Shown one piece after another: positions 1 through 10,800 of a stretch of DNA of 26,191 bases. How positions within the stretch are numbered: the first letter of the stretch is position 1; each line of letters opens with the position of its first letter. The notes under the pieces are model-generated. The model did no database searches. It had not been told where the DNA came from and saw only the letters and a list, made by a program, of their open reading frames with translations. The position numbers and the translations under genes were made by a program. Origin of the DNA: Hepatocystis sp. ex Piliocolobus tephrosceles (lineage: Eukaryota > Apicomplexa > Aconoidasida > Haemosporida > Plasmodiidae); assembly GCA_902459845.2 (NCBI GenBank), contig CABPSV020000148.1, forward strand, positions 1 through 26,191, read 5' to 3'.

Positions 1-37
1 TAATAAGATAATTCTTAAACAAACAGGATCTAACAAA

Positions 38-3000
38 ATGAAAAAAGGACAATTTTTTCATGTTGTGGAAAATGAATTGCCCACATTAGATCAAAGTTCA
101 TTACTTGACTTTTCTGTTATTTCAACAGACGAGTTAAAAGATGAAATAGATGATAAAGAAGAAGATGAAGAAGATGAAAAAAAAAATAAAAAAAAAAATG
201 AAAAAAAAAAAAAAGACAGAAATGACAATTTTGAAAATTGTTATATTTCAGTTGATAATGTTAATGATAATAAAAGAAACGCTTTAAATTTTTTAGGTAT
301 TCGTAAACAAAAAAACAATGTTTCAAATTATAAGCATGAGAGTAAGAATAATACATCATATGATGTATTAAAAATATCACCTGTTGAAAAAAAAAAGTTA
401 ATGTCACATGACGCATCTTATACGATTGCAAGTAATACCTGTTCAGTGTTATCACCATATAAAAACACGCTAAAAATTAGCTCAGACAATAATGACAATA
501 ATAAAAATAGTGATGAAAGCACTAAAAGTGGTATTAACAATAATTATGTAGAAAATCAAAATGCTCAACAAAAAGGTTTTTTAACAAAAGAAAAAAAAAA
601 CAGGTTTTATTGGTTGGAACAAATTGTTTATAATAATATAAACAATAGTTATGATAAAAATGAAATAAAAATTTTTCATATTTATCATGATAGTAGAGCT
701 GAATGTTTATTTAATGACATAAGCATAATAAAATTTTACTGGCATAAAAATATATGTATATATGAAAATAAAAATTATATATATAATGAAATTAATAAAA
801 AATTGTTTCAAAAAGAAGAAGAAAAAAAAAAAGACATACCTTTCGATTTAAGTAATGATAATATATATGAGTATTTATATAAAGAAAAAATGAAAATAAA
901 TAACAGCAAAAGTAATAATAATAATCAACAAGGCAGTAATAATAAAAATCAACAAGGCAGTAATAATAAAAATCAACAAGACAATAATAATAAACAAGAT
1001 AGTAATAATAAACAAGATAGTAATTTAAAAAATGGAATAAATATTGAAAATGATAATAATAATAATAATGAAAAAATACAATATATACAATTTTATATTC
1101 ATAAATACCCTTCTTTTTTAAAAGAAAAAATAAAAATATTTATACATATATATAATATGTTTAGTTTGTATCCATATATTAATCACAAATTTGTAGAAGA
1201 ACAAATTTATTCAAAAAGTTTAAAAATTACATGTATTTCTGAAAAAATTTTACACATAAAATGGAATTTTTTAAATGAAACTGAATTAAAAATTATATTA
1301 AATGAAATAATTAACAAACGTAAAAAATATAATTTAATTAATAATTTTGTAAAAATTAACAATTTTCTTTATATCAATTTTTTAACACAAGAAATAAAGG
1401 TATACGATATACATAGCCATAATAATAGTAGTAGTAATGGCAGTAGTATTAGTATTAGTGACAGTAGTAGTAGTAGTAGTAATAATTGTTATAATAAGGA
1501 AGGGAATAAGAAGAAGAATAAACAATTAATCGATTCCAATTATATTATGTTAAATGGTAATGGACTTTGTTTTTCAGTACATTATCACATACTTGTTCCT
1601 TATCACAGACACATAAGTGAAAAATCAAATGGTCAGAATGAGAATGACCATTTAACTGCTGATTATAATGGTGTCGAATGTAATAGTTCCGTTGTCAGTG
1701 ACGAAAAAAATTGTGACGGTTCATTTAGTCATAATATAAGTGATCACAATATGAACGACTTAGATGTGAACGACTTAGATGTGAACGACTTAAATGTGAA
1801 CGACTTGAACATAAACGACTTGAACATAAACGACTTGAACATAAACGACCCAAACATAAATGACCCCAACATAAATGACCCCAACATAAATGACCCCAAC
1901 ATAAATGACCCAAACATAAACGACCCCAACATAAATGACCCCAACATAAATGACCCCAACATAAATGACCCCAACATAAATGACCCCAACATAAACGATA
2001 AAAACATAAGAAACAGTTATAATTTAAATTATGAGTATGTCTATTTGTCACAATTATTTAATATTAATGACAATTTCAATATATGTTTTTTATATCCATT
2101 ATTTGTTTCATATTTTTTTTATTACCATTTGTTTATTAAAGACAAGTTTGAAAATTTAGTTGCTACACCCGTACTAGTACCAACATCAGCAACAGCAACA
2201 GCAACAGCATCAATATCAGCAACAGTACCAACAACAACAACAGTACCAACAACAACAACAGTACCAACAACAACAACAGTACCAACAACAACAACAGTAC
2301 CAACAACAACAACAGTACCAACAACAGGGGAAGTATTTTGTGAAGGAAGAAATAAATCGATAAAATGTATTGGAGATGATTTATTATCATATGATAATAC
2401 AACTGAACAATGTTATATAAGTCAATTGAATGATATATATATAAAGTTAGAAAATTGTGTTAAAAAAATATTACAAAATGAAAAAAAAAATGGTATTATT
2501 AAAATAGAAAATGATATTATCGAATTTTTAAGACCACAAAGTTGTTATAAAAAAATGGAGCATTTTGATTTTGTTAGTGATACATCACATTATTTAGCTT
2601 TATTTTATATTATATGTATAAATAAATATGTTTTGAATGATAAAAGAGAATCTATGCATATAGGTAATAATATATATACGAATAATGGAACGCATAACTT
2701 AATATATAAGGAAACACAAAACAGCACATACAACAACAACGGAAACAATAACAATAACACGTACTTATATGGTAATAAATATACATGTACACATTATCCT
2801 ACAGATATAAATTACAATAAAAATTTTACTCAAATTAACGGTTTTGATGATAAACAAAAAATTCATACAAATTATTGGTATGATAAAAATAATTTTAAGC
2901 ATAATTTTGAAAATATTTATAATAATGGACTAGGGTCAGAGCCAGGACAAGAATTAGGACAAGGACCCGGACCAAATAGAAATAAACATGAAGTTGTTTC

Positions 3001-4330
3001 GAATGAAGAAATTATGTTACTTACAAATGATATAAAAGAAATGACAAATTTACGTAATATTTTTCCTAATAACATGAAACAATATTTTAATACTTGTAAC
3101 AAAATTGATAATATTATAAAAATGAGTATACGAACAGATGGCATCTGTTTTTTTTATATAAAAAATGTTGCAGATGAATATTTTTTTTTTTCTTATTTTA
3201 TTATGTTTAATTCTGCAGATAACTTGTTACAGTTAATGCAGGAAAAAAGAAATGAAGTTATAGGGGGTGTGGAAATTAAAAAAAAAATAGATAATATTAG
3301 TAACATAACAAAAAAAACGATTGATACTGTAAGTGTTGACAAAACAAAACAAGTGTATGATTATGATACATCACAGTTTGGATGTTTAAATCAAAATTTA
3401 ATACAATTAATGAATAAAAATTTAGTGAATAATAATATTTATAATTACCTATATAACCAACAGAAAGTAGATAATTTTATAAATGTTAGATATAAAAAAC
3501 AAGTTTGTTATGATATTTACAATTTGAAATATAACAATATTACGTATGATTATGGTAGTAATAGTTGTATTAATAATAAAGATAGTTCCCTTTTTTTTGA
3601 AAAAATTAATAAAATATTTGATGTAAATAATATACAAAATATTTATAATGATTTATTTATTTGTGAAAATAAAAAAATGAGTACATTTAAACTAATAAAT
3701 AGAATGAACAGAAAAAAAAAGAAATTTTTAACATATTATTATTTCGATAAAAATGAAATAACTTGTTTTTTTTTTTTGCGTTTATCTAATATACATATAT
3801 ATGACATTAACAAACAATTAAATTATGTTTATGCATATATAAGTTATAATAATAATACCTTTACTCCTTTTCTAAATAAACATGAACAATGTAATACGGA
3901 TGTACAATTAGATTTATTAGAAAATATGTATAACATCAATAATGAACTATATTTATTATATGAGAAAAAAATTAACTATTCTCATGATATTTATAAATAT
4001 AACTATTTATATGTTCTTGATTATTTATTAAAAAATTATATACTTTATAATAATATATATTTTACTATATATGAAAAATTAAAAACAAACAAATATTATA
4101 AACTAAGATATACTAATAAATATAAACACACTTCAGACATACATTTTACTCTTTGTTTTAATTATATATATAATCATATAAAATCCAATTTTTATTTGAA
4201 AACAAAATATTATATAACTCATGTTGAACAAGATCAACAACAAGAAAAACAAAATCTTGAACAAAACAACTATCTGTCATTTATTAAAAAATATGCAAAT
4301 AGTAAATGTATAAAAGGTCTTACCGAGTAA
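38..4330 (+). CDS. Large conserved-type Plasmodium protein of unknown function, possibly 5'-partial
   Basis: An uninterrupted frame of 1430 codons from ATG 38 to TAA 4328. The ATG has an A-rich context (AACAAAATG), as parasite starts usually do, but the same frame is open back to base 2, so the true start or an upstream exon may lie outside the window. An acidic/lysine stretch (residues 45-65) is followed by alternating ordered blocks (about 190-260, 350-470, 680-710, 790-850, 1030-1080, 1160-1400) rich in Ile/Tyr/Asn/Phe. Between them lie low-complexity inserts: Asn/Gln repeats (about 290-345), Ser runs (about 465-485), a five-residue Asn-Asp-Pro-Asn-Ile repeat (about 574-653) and a six-residue Val-Pro-Thr4 repeat (about 730-763). 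I see no signal peptide, no convincing membrane span and no catalytic motif, and I cannot name a family. Its 3' end faces the next gene with a 292-bp gap. That it is a real gene is near certain; its function is unknown. Confidence 0.88.
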   Translation: MKKGQFFHVVENELPTLDQSSLLDFSVISTDELKDEIDDKEEDEEDEKKNKKKNEKKKKDRNDNFENCYISVDNVNDNKRNALNFLGIRKQKNNVSNYKHESKNNTSYDVLKISPVEKKKLMSHDASYTIASNTCSVLSPYKNTLKISSDNNDNNKNSDESTKSGINNNYVENQNAQQKGFLTKEKKNRFYWLEQIVYNNINNSYDKNEIKIFHIYHDSRAECLFNDISIIKFYWHKNICIYENKNYIYNEINKKLFQKEEEKKKDIPFDLSNDNIYEYLYKEKMKINNSKSNNNNQQGSNNKNQQGSNNKNQQDNNNKQDSNNKQDSNLKNGINIENDNNNNNEKIQYIQFYIHKYPSFLKEKIKIFIHIYNMFSLYPYINHKFVEEQIYSKSLKITCISEKILHIKWNFLNETELKIILNEIINKRKKYNLINNFVKINNFLYINFLTQEIKVYDIHSHNNSSSNGSSISISDSSSSSSNNCYNKEGNKKKNKQLIDSNYIMLNGNGLCFSVHYHILVPYHRHISEKSNGQNENDHLTADYNGVECNSSVVSDEKNCDGSFSHNISDHNMNDLDVNDLDVNDLNVNDLNINDLNINDLNINDPNINDPNINDPNINDPNINDPNINDPNINDPNINDPNINDPNINDPNINDKNIRNSYNLNYEYVYLSQLFNINDNFNICFLYPLFVSYFFYYHLFIKDKFENLVATPVLVPTSATATATASISATVPTTTTVPTTTTVPTTTTVPTTTTVPTTTTVPTTGEVFCEGRNKSIKCIGDDLLSYDNTTEQCYISQLNDIYIKLENCVKKILQNEKKNGIIKIENDIIEFLRPQSCYKKMEHFDFVSDTSHYLALFYIICINKYVLNDKRESMHIGNNIYTNNGTHNLIYKETQNSTYNNNGNNNNNTYLYGNKYTCTHYPTDINYNKNFTQINGFDDKQKIHTNYWYDKNNFKHNFENIYNNGLGSEPGQELGQGPGPNRNKHEVVSNEEIMLLTNDIKEMTNLRNIFPNNMKQYFNTCNKIDNIIKMSIRTDGICFFYIKNVADEYFFFSYFIMFNSADNLLQLMQEKRNEVIGGVEIKKKIDNISNITKKTIDTVSVDKTKQVYDYDTSQFGCLNQNLIQLMNKNLVNNNIYNYLYNQQKVDNFINVRYKKQVCYDIYNLKYNNITYDYGSNSCINNKDSSLFFEKINKIFDVNNIQNIYNDLFICENKKMSTFKLINRMNRKKKKFLTYYYFDKNEITCFFFLRLSNIHIYDINKQLNYVYAYISYNNNTFTPFLNKHEQCNTDVQLDLLENMYNINNELYLLYEKKINYSHDIYKYNYLYVLDYLLKNYILYNNIYFTIYEKLKTNKYYKLRYTNKYKHTSDIHFTLCFNYIYNHIKSNFYLKTKYYITHVEQDQQQEKQNLEQNNYLSFIKKYANSKCIKGLTE
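913..1023 (+). repeat. In-frame Asn/Gln/Ser-coding repeat in gene 1
   Basis: Imperfect 24-bp and then 15-bp units coding for Asn-Asn-Lys-Asn-Gln-Gln-Gly-Ser and later Asn-Asn-Lys-Gln-Asp-Ser. This is typical replication-slippage low complexity and stays in frame. Confidence 0.75.
1757..1998 (+). repeat. 15-bp in-frame minisatellite (Asp-Pro-Asn-Ile-Asn) in gene 1
   Basis: About 16 tandem 15-bp units. The first six code for Asp-Leu-(Asp/Asn)-(Val/Ile)-Asn, followed by ten near-identical units for Asp-Pro-Asn-Ile-Asn and a final degenerate unit with Lys. The third-base differences (AAC GAC versus AAT GAC) mark a gradient from diverged left copies to homogenised right copies. The long reverse-strand ORFs over this stretch are only shadows of the repeat. 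Confidence 0.9.
2225..2326 (+). repeat. 18-bp in-frame minisatellite (Val-Pro-Thr4) in gene 1
   Basis: Five full 18-bp units (GTACCA followed by four ACA-type triplets) plus a partial sixth. They code for a Thr/Pro-rich, probably extended linker and are preceded by an Ala/Thr stretch. Copies are essentially identical at DNA level, which suggests recent expansion. Confidence 0.9.
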
Positions 4331-4622
4331 ATTTGTCATTTTATTTGTTAAATAGGTTTGCAAGTGGCATTTTACCAACGGAAAAGTAATAACTTCTGAA
4401 AAACCATTACCATATACATGGAATTATTTGTGTATATATATACACAATAATATATACTCATACTTTTACACGTATGCACTATGCGCATTTTATTTTGTGC
4501 ATATGTTTGATCACATTTGTCAATACTCTCTGCTTATATGTCACAACTAAATATAACAATTTTTTATGAATTCGTTTTTTATGAATTTATTTTTGTATGT
4601 TTATAAGTGTATGTGTGTGTTT
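4331..4622. other. Convergent intergenic gap between genes 1 and 2
   Basis: 292 bp between two stop codons on opposite strands, so it holds both 3' untranslated regions. It contains a perfect 20-bp palindrome (listed separately), two TTTTATGAATT-type direct repeats near 4563-4590 and otherwise AT-rich unique sequence. I see no gene in it. Confidence 0.7.
4423..4451. other. Hairpin-forming palindrome between convergent genes
   Basis: Bases 4428-4447 (TTGTGTATATATATACACAA) are a perfect 20-bp palindrome. With one bulged T at 4427 the stem extends by ATTA/TAAT on either side. Because it is symmetrical it could fold in either transcript of the convergent pair. A role in 3' end formation is inference only. 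Confidence 0.45.
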
Positions 4623-5476
4623 CTATTGTTTATTATTTTTTTTTAATATGGTTAGTGGTGATACATAATTTTTTTTTCTTGTGTAATTTTTTTTTATGTG
4701 ATAAAAAGAAAAATATATATAAAAAGTTTTTATGTATTTGCTATTTAATTTATCTTCTTTTATAAAACGTATCAAACTATGTTTAATAAAAAAATACATA
4801 TTTTTTTGATTTCTCATTTTTTTTTTTTTATAAAATCTGTTTCTTATTTTTTGACACAATTCCGATAGTTTAGTAATTTTAATGTCCGTTGGATTTATTT
4901 TTTTTTTTATGAATCTTTTCTTGATGTTTTCCCTTTTTTTTTTTGTATCTATTTTTAACATTTTTTTACGTTTGGTTAAAACAAAACAATTTGGGATACA
5001 TTTTTTATCAATAACTATGTTTTTAAAATGATTATCTTTTTTTTGAAAATTGTTACTAAATTTTATTATACTTAATAAAAACATATTCATATTTTTACTA
5101 TCAATTAACATATGTCTTTTATTGTATATAATATTATATATATATTCATATGTTTTCATTATTGTTTCCGTTTTGGAGCTTATTATATGACCATTTTTAA
5201 TAATTACCTTCTTAGAACTTATTAAAGAAGTAAAAAAATATAAAAACAAACATAAATACTTCATATCGGTAGAGAAATTAAAATATTTGTATATATCTTT
5301 ACAGATTACAGATATTATTTCATGATTCTGATTAAACTCATGTAAAAAATCAAATATGTTGCAGATGTCATTTTCTTTAAAGTTTCTACATGTGTTTAAA
5401 ATATCCATAATGCTTAAAATAATTGGTATATAATCACGTATAATTTTTTTTTTTTCTTCAATTAAAAATGGGCTGT

Positions 5477-5514
<38 letters not shown>

Positions 5515-5515
5515 T

Positions 5516-5559
<44 letters not shown>

Positions 5560-6458
5560 TTATTATTATTATTGGAGAAATGTAGTTGCGATATGTTCCC
5601 TTTTTCATTATCATTTATATGATACATTTTCTTTTTATTTAATGTTTTATTATATAAAGCAATACATGAAAATAAAAAAGTAACATCACTTATTATATTA
5701 CATATTTGTAGTTCCCCATTTTTTATTTTTTTACAGTCTACAACTGTATCTTTTACAACTGTATCTTTATTTATTTGCTCTTCTTCAGTGATGTTTCTTT
5801 CTTTTACATTGATAGAATTTAAAGCCTGTAAAAGAAATACTCTTTCAAACTGTTTTTCTAAAAAAGTATCATTTTTTAAAAGTATCGATGTAATTTTTAT
5901 TAAATTTTTATAAACATCTATTTTTTTTGTTTCTTCTCTTAGTGTATATTTAATTATATCAAAGAGTAATTGTTGGTAAAATTCATTGTGATTAGCTATT
6001 TTTTTTCTTATTATAGGATGATTTAACATGCTTGCTGTTAATTTTAAATATAAATTTATATCCACTTTATTATAGATAGAAAGGTAGCATAAAAATATTT
6101 GCTCAACCTTTTGCTCAACCTTTTGCTCAACCTTTTGCTCAATTTTTTGCTCAAGCTTTTCATTAAAGTTTTTTTTTATTTTATTTGCTTCGGTTTTGTC
6201 TTTGCCACTTTTATATTGTTTTTGGAATATATGGATATATTTTAAAAGTTTGAAAACAGTTGAACTGCTATTATATATATGGAAATTATCGTCTAACCTT
6301 TCATGACATATGTTTATGTTGTTATTAAAAGCTGTGCACAAATTTATTTTTCTATTTTTATAATTTTGTTTAATATTTTTTTTGTTACAACTTCCCATAT
6401 TTCTATGTACATAATTAAAGTACCCACAGCCTACATTTGTATAAAAAAATTTCTTCAT
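4623..6458 (-). CDS. Lys/Asn-rich helical protein, possibly mitochondrial
   Basis: A single exon of 611 codons read from ATG 6458-6456 to TAG 4625-4623. The first 50 residues are basic, rich in Asn/Lys/Tyr/Phe and nearly free of acidic residues, compatible with a mitochondrial presequence. The rest alternates low complexity with blocks that look like successive amphipathic helix pairs (about residues 120-215, 255-275, 340-460), of the kind seen in Plasmodium HPR/RAP-type organelle RNA proteins. I do not see the terminal RAP domain itself. A Glu-Gln-Lys-Val repeat (about 100-120) and a long Ser run (about 300-327) are slippage-derived. The C-terminal third is very lysine-rich with three basic blocks (about 500-540, 545-570, 590-611), consistent with nucleic-acid or ribosome contact. 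It diverges from gene 3 and converges on gene 1. That it is a gene is secure; location and role are tentative. Confidence 0.85.
5476..5573 (-). repeat. Trinucleotide (ACT)n / poly-Ser tract in gene 2
   Basis: An ACT triplet run on the + strand (AGT in the coding sense), interrupted once by a Lys codon and continued by ATT triplets (Asn). It codes for a Ser14-Lys-Ser12-type stretch. The apparent + strand poly-Tyr ORF here is a shadow. Confidence 0.85.
6098..6160 (-). repeat. 12-bp in-frame repeat (Val-Glu-Gln-Lys) in gene 2
   Basis: About five tandem 12-bp units (TTTTGCTCAACC on the + strand), the outer ones diverged. In the coding sense they give Glu-Gln-Lys-(Val/Ile), which would form a short charged helix. 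Confidence 0.85.
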
Positions 6459-6581
6459 TGTTTTAATTTAGTTTGTTTTATTTTGCTTCCCTCCATTGTT
6501 GTTCTTTTACCTCAGCACAATGAACATTTTTTTTTTATGTTTGCATAGGAACAGATGCAAAAGGAGAAAAAAAAAAAAAAA

Positions 6582-6887
6582 TTCACGTCGGTATGTTCAC
6601 GTCGGTATGTTCACGTCGGTATGTTCACGTCGGTATGTTCACGTCGGTATGTTCACGTCGGTATATTCACGTCGGTATGTTCACGTCGGTATGTTCACGT
6701 CGGTATGTTCACGTCGGTATGTTCACGTCGGTATGTTCACGTCGGTATGTTCACGTCGGTATGTTCACGTCGGTATGTTCACGTCGGTATGTTCACGTCG
6801 GTATGTTCACGTCGGTATGTTCACGTTGGTATGTTCACGTTGGTATGTTCACGTTGGTATGTTCACGTTGGTATGTTCACGTTTGTA
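6582..6887. repeat. 14-bp GC-rich minisatellite
   Basis: About 22 tandem copies of GTTCACGTCGGTAT. Seven of 14 bases are G/C, against a background that is overwhelmingly A/T. One copy (around 6661) has GTATATTC instead of GTATGTTC. The last five copies carry CGTTGG or CGTTTG instead of CGTCGG, so variants cluster at the right end. Because 14 is not a multiple of 3 and the unit has no stop, all three + frames read the same 14-residue cycle, which explains three overlapping spurious ORFs. Confidence 0.95.
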
Positions 6888-7563
6888 CAATAATGCTCTT
6901 TTTGTTATGATTTTTTTTATGACGTAAATGGGCTGGAGTAAAATTAATAAAAAGCGAAAAGTATAAGTTACTAAAAAAAGAAAAACATTTTTATATTTTT
7001 TTTATTGGTGAATAGAGTTTGTTATATGTACATATGTATATGTACGCATTTATTTATTTATTATTTTGCCAAATGGTACATTATAATATATTGTACAACG
7101 GTAAATTTGTATTAAAAAAAAAAAAAAAAAAATTCGTCCCGCTCTGTTCATTTTTTTTTTTTTTTCTCCAACTGTACTTTTTTCTTTTCCCTTTTGTGTA
7201 AATGTAGCACATCACATGTAATAAAAAAAAAAAATATATTATAAATAAATATGAACAATTTTACATTAATACAAAATTTTATAACCATTAAAAAAACAAA
7301 TATTTTATTATTGAGATTTGTTGTTTATGTTTGTTACTTGTACATTCTTTGTTTTTTTTTTTTTTTTTTTTTTTTCTTTCAAATTATGTATATAGCAAAA
7401 ATGAATTAGTAACATTTCGTCTAACCTTCTTTCTATTTCCTTATTCGGTGTGTTTGTCCCTTTTTCATTTTTTTTTTTTTTTTATGTGTTAAGATTTGTG
7501 TGATACGAACTGGGGTAACTAAAAAAGAAAAAGTCATATTAAATGTATGAAGCTATACTTATT

Positions 7564-7566
<3 letters not shown>

Positions 7567-7615
<49 letters not shown>
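7567..7615 (+). repeat. 49-nt poly(T) tract upstream of gene 3
   Basis: An uninterrupted run of 49 T, ending 46 bases before the ATG at 7662. Long poly(dA:dT) tracts disfavour nucleosomes and are common before Plasmodium genes. The exact length is unreliable in most sequencing. Confidence 0.85.
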
Positions 7616-7661
7616 CTCTTTTTCTTTTTTTATTTGATTTGATTCAAAATAAATTGAGACC

Positions 7662-7833
7662 ATGCTGTTAAAAAAAGTCTGCCTGCTTTTATGGTTTTCT
7701 ATATTAAACGTATCAGCATTCGTAAAACATGACTTAACATATAACAAACACGTATAAAAAATAAAATACTAAAATATAATAAGACAAAAATAGAGTGAAA
7801 AAAAAAATAAAATCCAAAATATGCGTTACCAGC

Positions 7834-7865
<32 letters not shown>

Positions 7866-10800
7866 TCCTTTCCTACTAGATATATTCCAAAACATATAGA
7901 TTTAAAAAAAAAAAAAAAAAAATAAACTACCAATTACGGAAAAGTAAAGATGATGATATTGAAGATTGTATACCACACATTTATAAAGATATTGCTCCTT
8001 CTTTGAAAGACTTAGCGGATGAGGTATTTACATAAATACATGCATACATATAGATATAACATTGTGTGTATATGTATATATATGCACATATGTGTGTGTA
8101 CATGTGTTTAACTTACGTTTTTAGGAATACTCGTACAAAGAATTATTAAATGCATATTTTCCAGAAACAATAGAAAGAGAAAAACAAAAGAAGAAAGAAA
8201 AAGAAAAAGAAGCAAAGATCAGAAATAAGAAAGAACAAGAAAAAGGAAAGACGTTAGATGACAACGACTTTATAAAAAATAATGAGAAGACGCTTGATAA
8301 AAAGTTAATGGAAAATGGTATAAAAAATTTTGAACATATTAATAAAATAACAGATTATAAAAAAAAAAATAAAATATTAGATATAACTTATAATGTTATT
8401 GAAGATACATTAAAAGATGTATATGAAAACAAAACTATGGAAAAAAATGAAAAAGAGAATGAAAAAAAAAATTATTTAGAAATAGCAAAAAAAGAAAAAG
8501 ATTTATTATATAGCAAATTAATAAATAATAATTCAATAGTAAATAATAGTAGTACATTCGATTTATTTGGTGTTTTTTATGATAATAAAAATTATAAAGA
8601 TGAAAAAAAAATAATATCCGAAATTAATAAAATGTTAAACTTAGAACCTTTTAAAAGTACTAATAAAGTCAATATACTTGAACACATTGACAGTCTTTTA
8701 AATTTAAAGACTGATAAATTACCAATACATATTCGTAACTTTCTTATAAAATATAGAAGTATAGCAAAAAAAATTTATTCCATGAAAAAAAAAAAAAAAA
8801 ATTATGAAGAAGGGGAAGGGGAAAAATCAGAAAGTAGTAATAAATATACGTTAGAAAGGGATAGCGAAAGTTGTAGCGAAAATAAATGTGAGGATGGTAG
8901 TGAGGATGGTCAAACTGAGTACCCCGATTTTTATAAAGACGTTAACAAGGTAATTATGAGTTTTAATAAAAAATTTAATAATCAGGAATTAATAAAAAAA
9001 GATCAATTTCTGATTGACGAATTATATGAAGAATACGAAAAACATATTCAAAATATGAATTTAAAAAAGAATAAATTAGAACCACAAAATCATAATTATG
9101 ACTTTTTAACATATGTTCATGAACACATTGAAAATTTTCTTTTTTATAAATATGGAAAATTTAATTATGATTTTCATGAACAAGTGCAAAAGGTGCAAAC
9201 TGAAATAAAAAATAAAAATGACAATAAAAAAGATGAAAATTGTAATGACGAAAGAATGTTAGAACTTGTTGAAGGGGAGCGATCTGATCATAGTGACATT
9301 AGTAGTGATAGTAGTAGTGATAGTAGTAGTGATAGTAGTAACCCAAAGAGTCAATCCACTATTCCGCTTATAGATAATAATAATAATAATAAAAAAAAGG
9401 AAAGTATTTTAAACAAACTAAAAGTAAACAAACAGTTGAAAAATGCTGTTCTTTCAGATATAATAGAAAACTATCATAAAAAAATGTATGACATTTACAA
9501 ACCTACCAATTTAATAACAAATGAATATGGTTTTAATAATTATATAAGTAATGAAGAATATGATAAAGAAATTAATGTATCTTTAAATAAATATAGTATA
9601 TTAAATTATGATTCGAAAGAAGAGTTTAATAATGATGAAAGTTTATATGTTGGTAAATTAATATTTGGTAAAATATTTAAAATAGAAAAAAATTTTGCAT
9701 ATGTAGATATAAATTATTGTTTATATGGAGAATTACATAATAGCCAAATGCCATATAATATAACTAATATAAAAGATGTATTAAAAATAAATGATAAATT
9801 AATATTTGAAATTTATAAAATATATCCTGATCGAATAGAATTAACATTAAAAAATATACAAAAAATTAATGATTTAAATAAAATATTATTATATAAAACA
9901 CAAGAAAAACCATTTGATGTATTAGTTGTTTCTATTTTAAAAAATGGAGTAAGTGTAACTTATAATGATATATTTTCATTTATACATGTATCTGCTTTAT
10001 CATATAAATATAAAACTACAGAAAATAAAATAATAAGTGATAATATATTAAATAAACATATTAAAGTTTTATGTACTGATATTCAAAAATTAAGTTTTTC
10101 AAATATATTGTATGAACAAAATGAACAGTTAAAAGATATAAACATATATGATATAATTGAAGTTGAAGTTATACATATATCAAAATATGGATTAATGGTT
10201 AAATATAAAGACATAGTAGGATTAATACATATATCCGAAATATCTAAAAAAAAAATTGAAAACATAAATAATATATTTAAAATTAATGATAAATTAAAAG
10301 GTATTATAATTAATATTGATTATAATAATAAAAGATTTTCATTATCAACTAAATTATTAGAAACTGATAAAAAAAATATTATCGATCATCGCTCGGAGAT
10401 ATATGAAAATATGGAACTTGTCGTAAATAACATCAAAAAAGAAAAAAATATTAATATGAAAATTAATGATTCGAATATTAAAAATCAACTTTTATCTTTG
10501 ATAGATATATACAAAACGGATAAAGTAGAAAAGGTGGATGATAAAGCGGGAGATAGTGTGGGGGATAATGCGAGTGGTAAACTTAGTGATAATGCGAATG
10601 GTAAACTTAGTGATAATGCGAATGGTAAACTTAGTGATAATGCGAATGGTAAACTTAGTGATAATGCGAATGGTAAACTTAGTAAAAATGTAAGTGGTAA
10701 ACTTAGTGATAATGCAAGTGTGGACGATAAAAAACAGCAAGATACTGTAAGTGACTCAGACGATATAAATAGTTCAGGTGATAAAACAGTAGCAACAACA

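Larger units (their letters stand above)
6459..7661. promoter_or_regulatory. Divergent intergenic/promoter region between genes 2 and 3
   Basis: 1.2 kb between two ATGs on opposite strands, so it must carry the 5' leaders and promoters of both genes. It holds the 14-bp minisatellite, several poly(T) tracts (18-22 nt near 7355-7375 and 7469-7483; 49 nt at 7567-7615) and poly(A) near 7114-7131. I recognise no ApiAP2 binding motif with confidence. Short ORFs here (for example 7019-7201) are made of homopolymer and are not credible genes. Confidence 0.5.

Noticed and set aside
1725..2402. Reverse-strand ORFs rich in Leu/Cys/Gly or Leu/Val opposite gene 1
   Set aside because: They are antisense reads of the in-frame 15-bp and 18-bp repeats of gene 1.
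6496..6927. Three overlapping + strand ORFs with Cys/Arg/Tyr/Val repeats
   Set aside because: All are products of the 14-bp array, which has no stop in any + frame and gives the same 14-residue cycle in each.
7019..7201. 60-codon + strand ORF
   Set aside because: Mostly poly(A) and poly(T) read as Lys and Phe, with no ordered segment.
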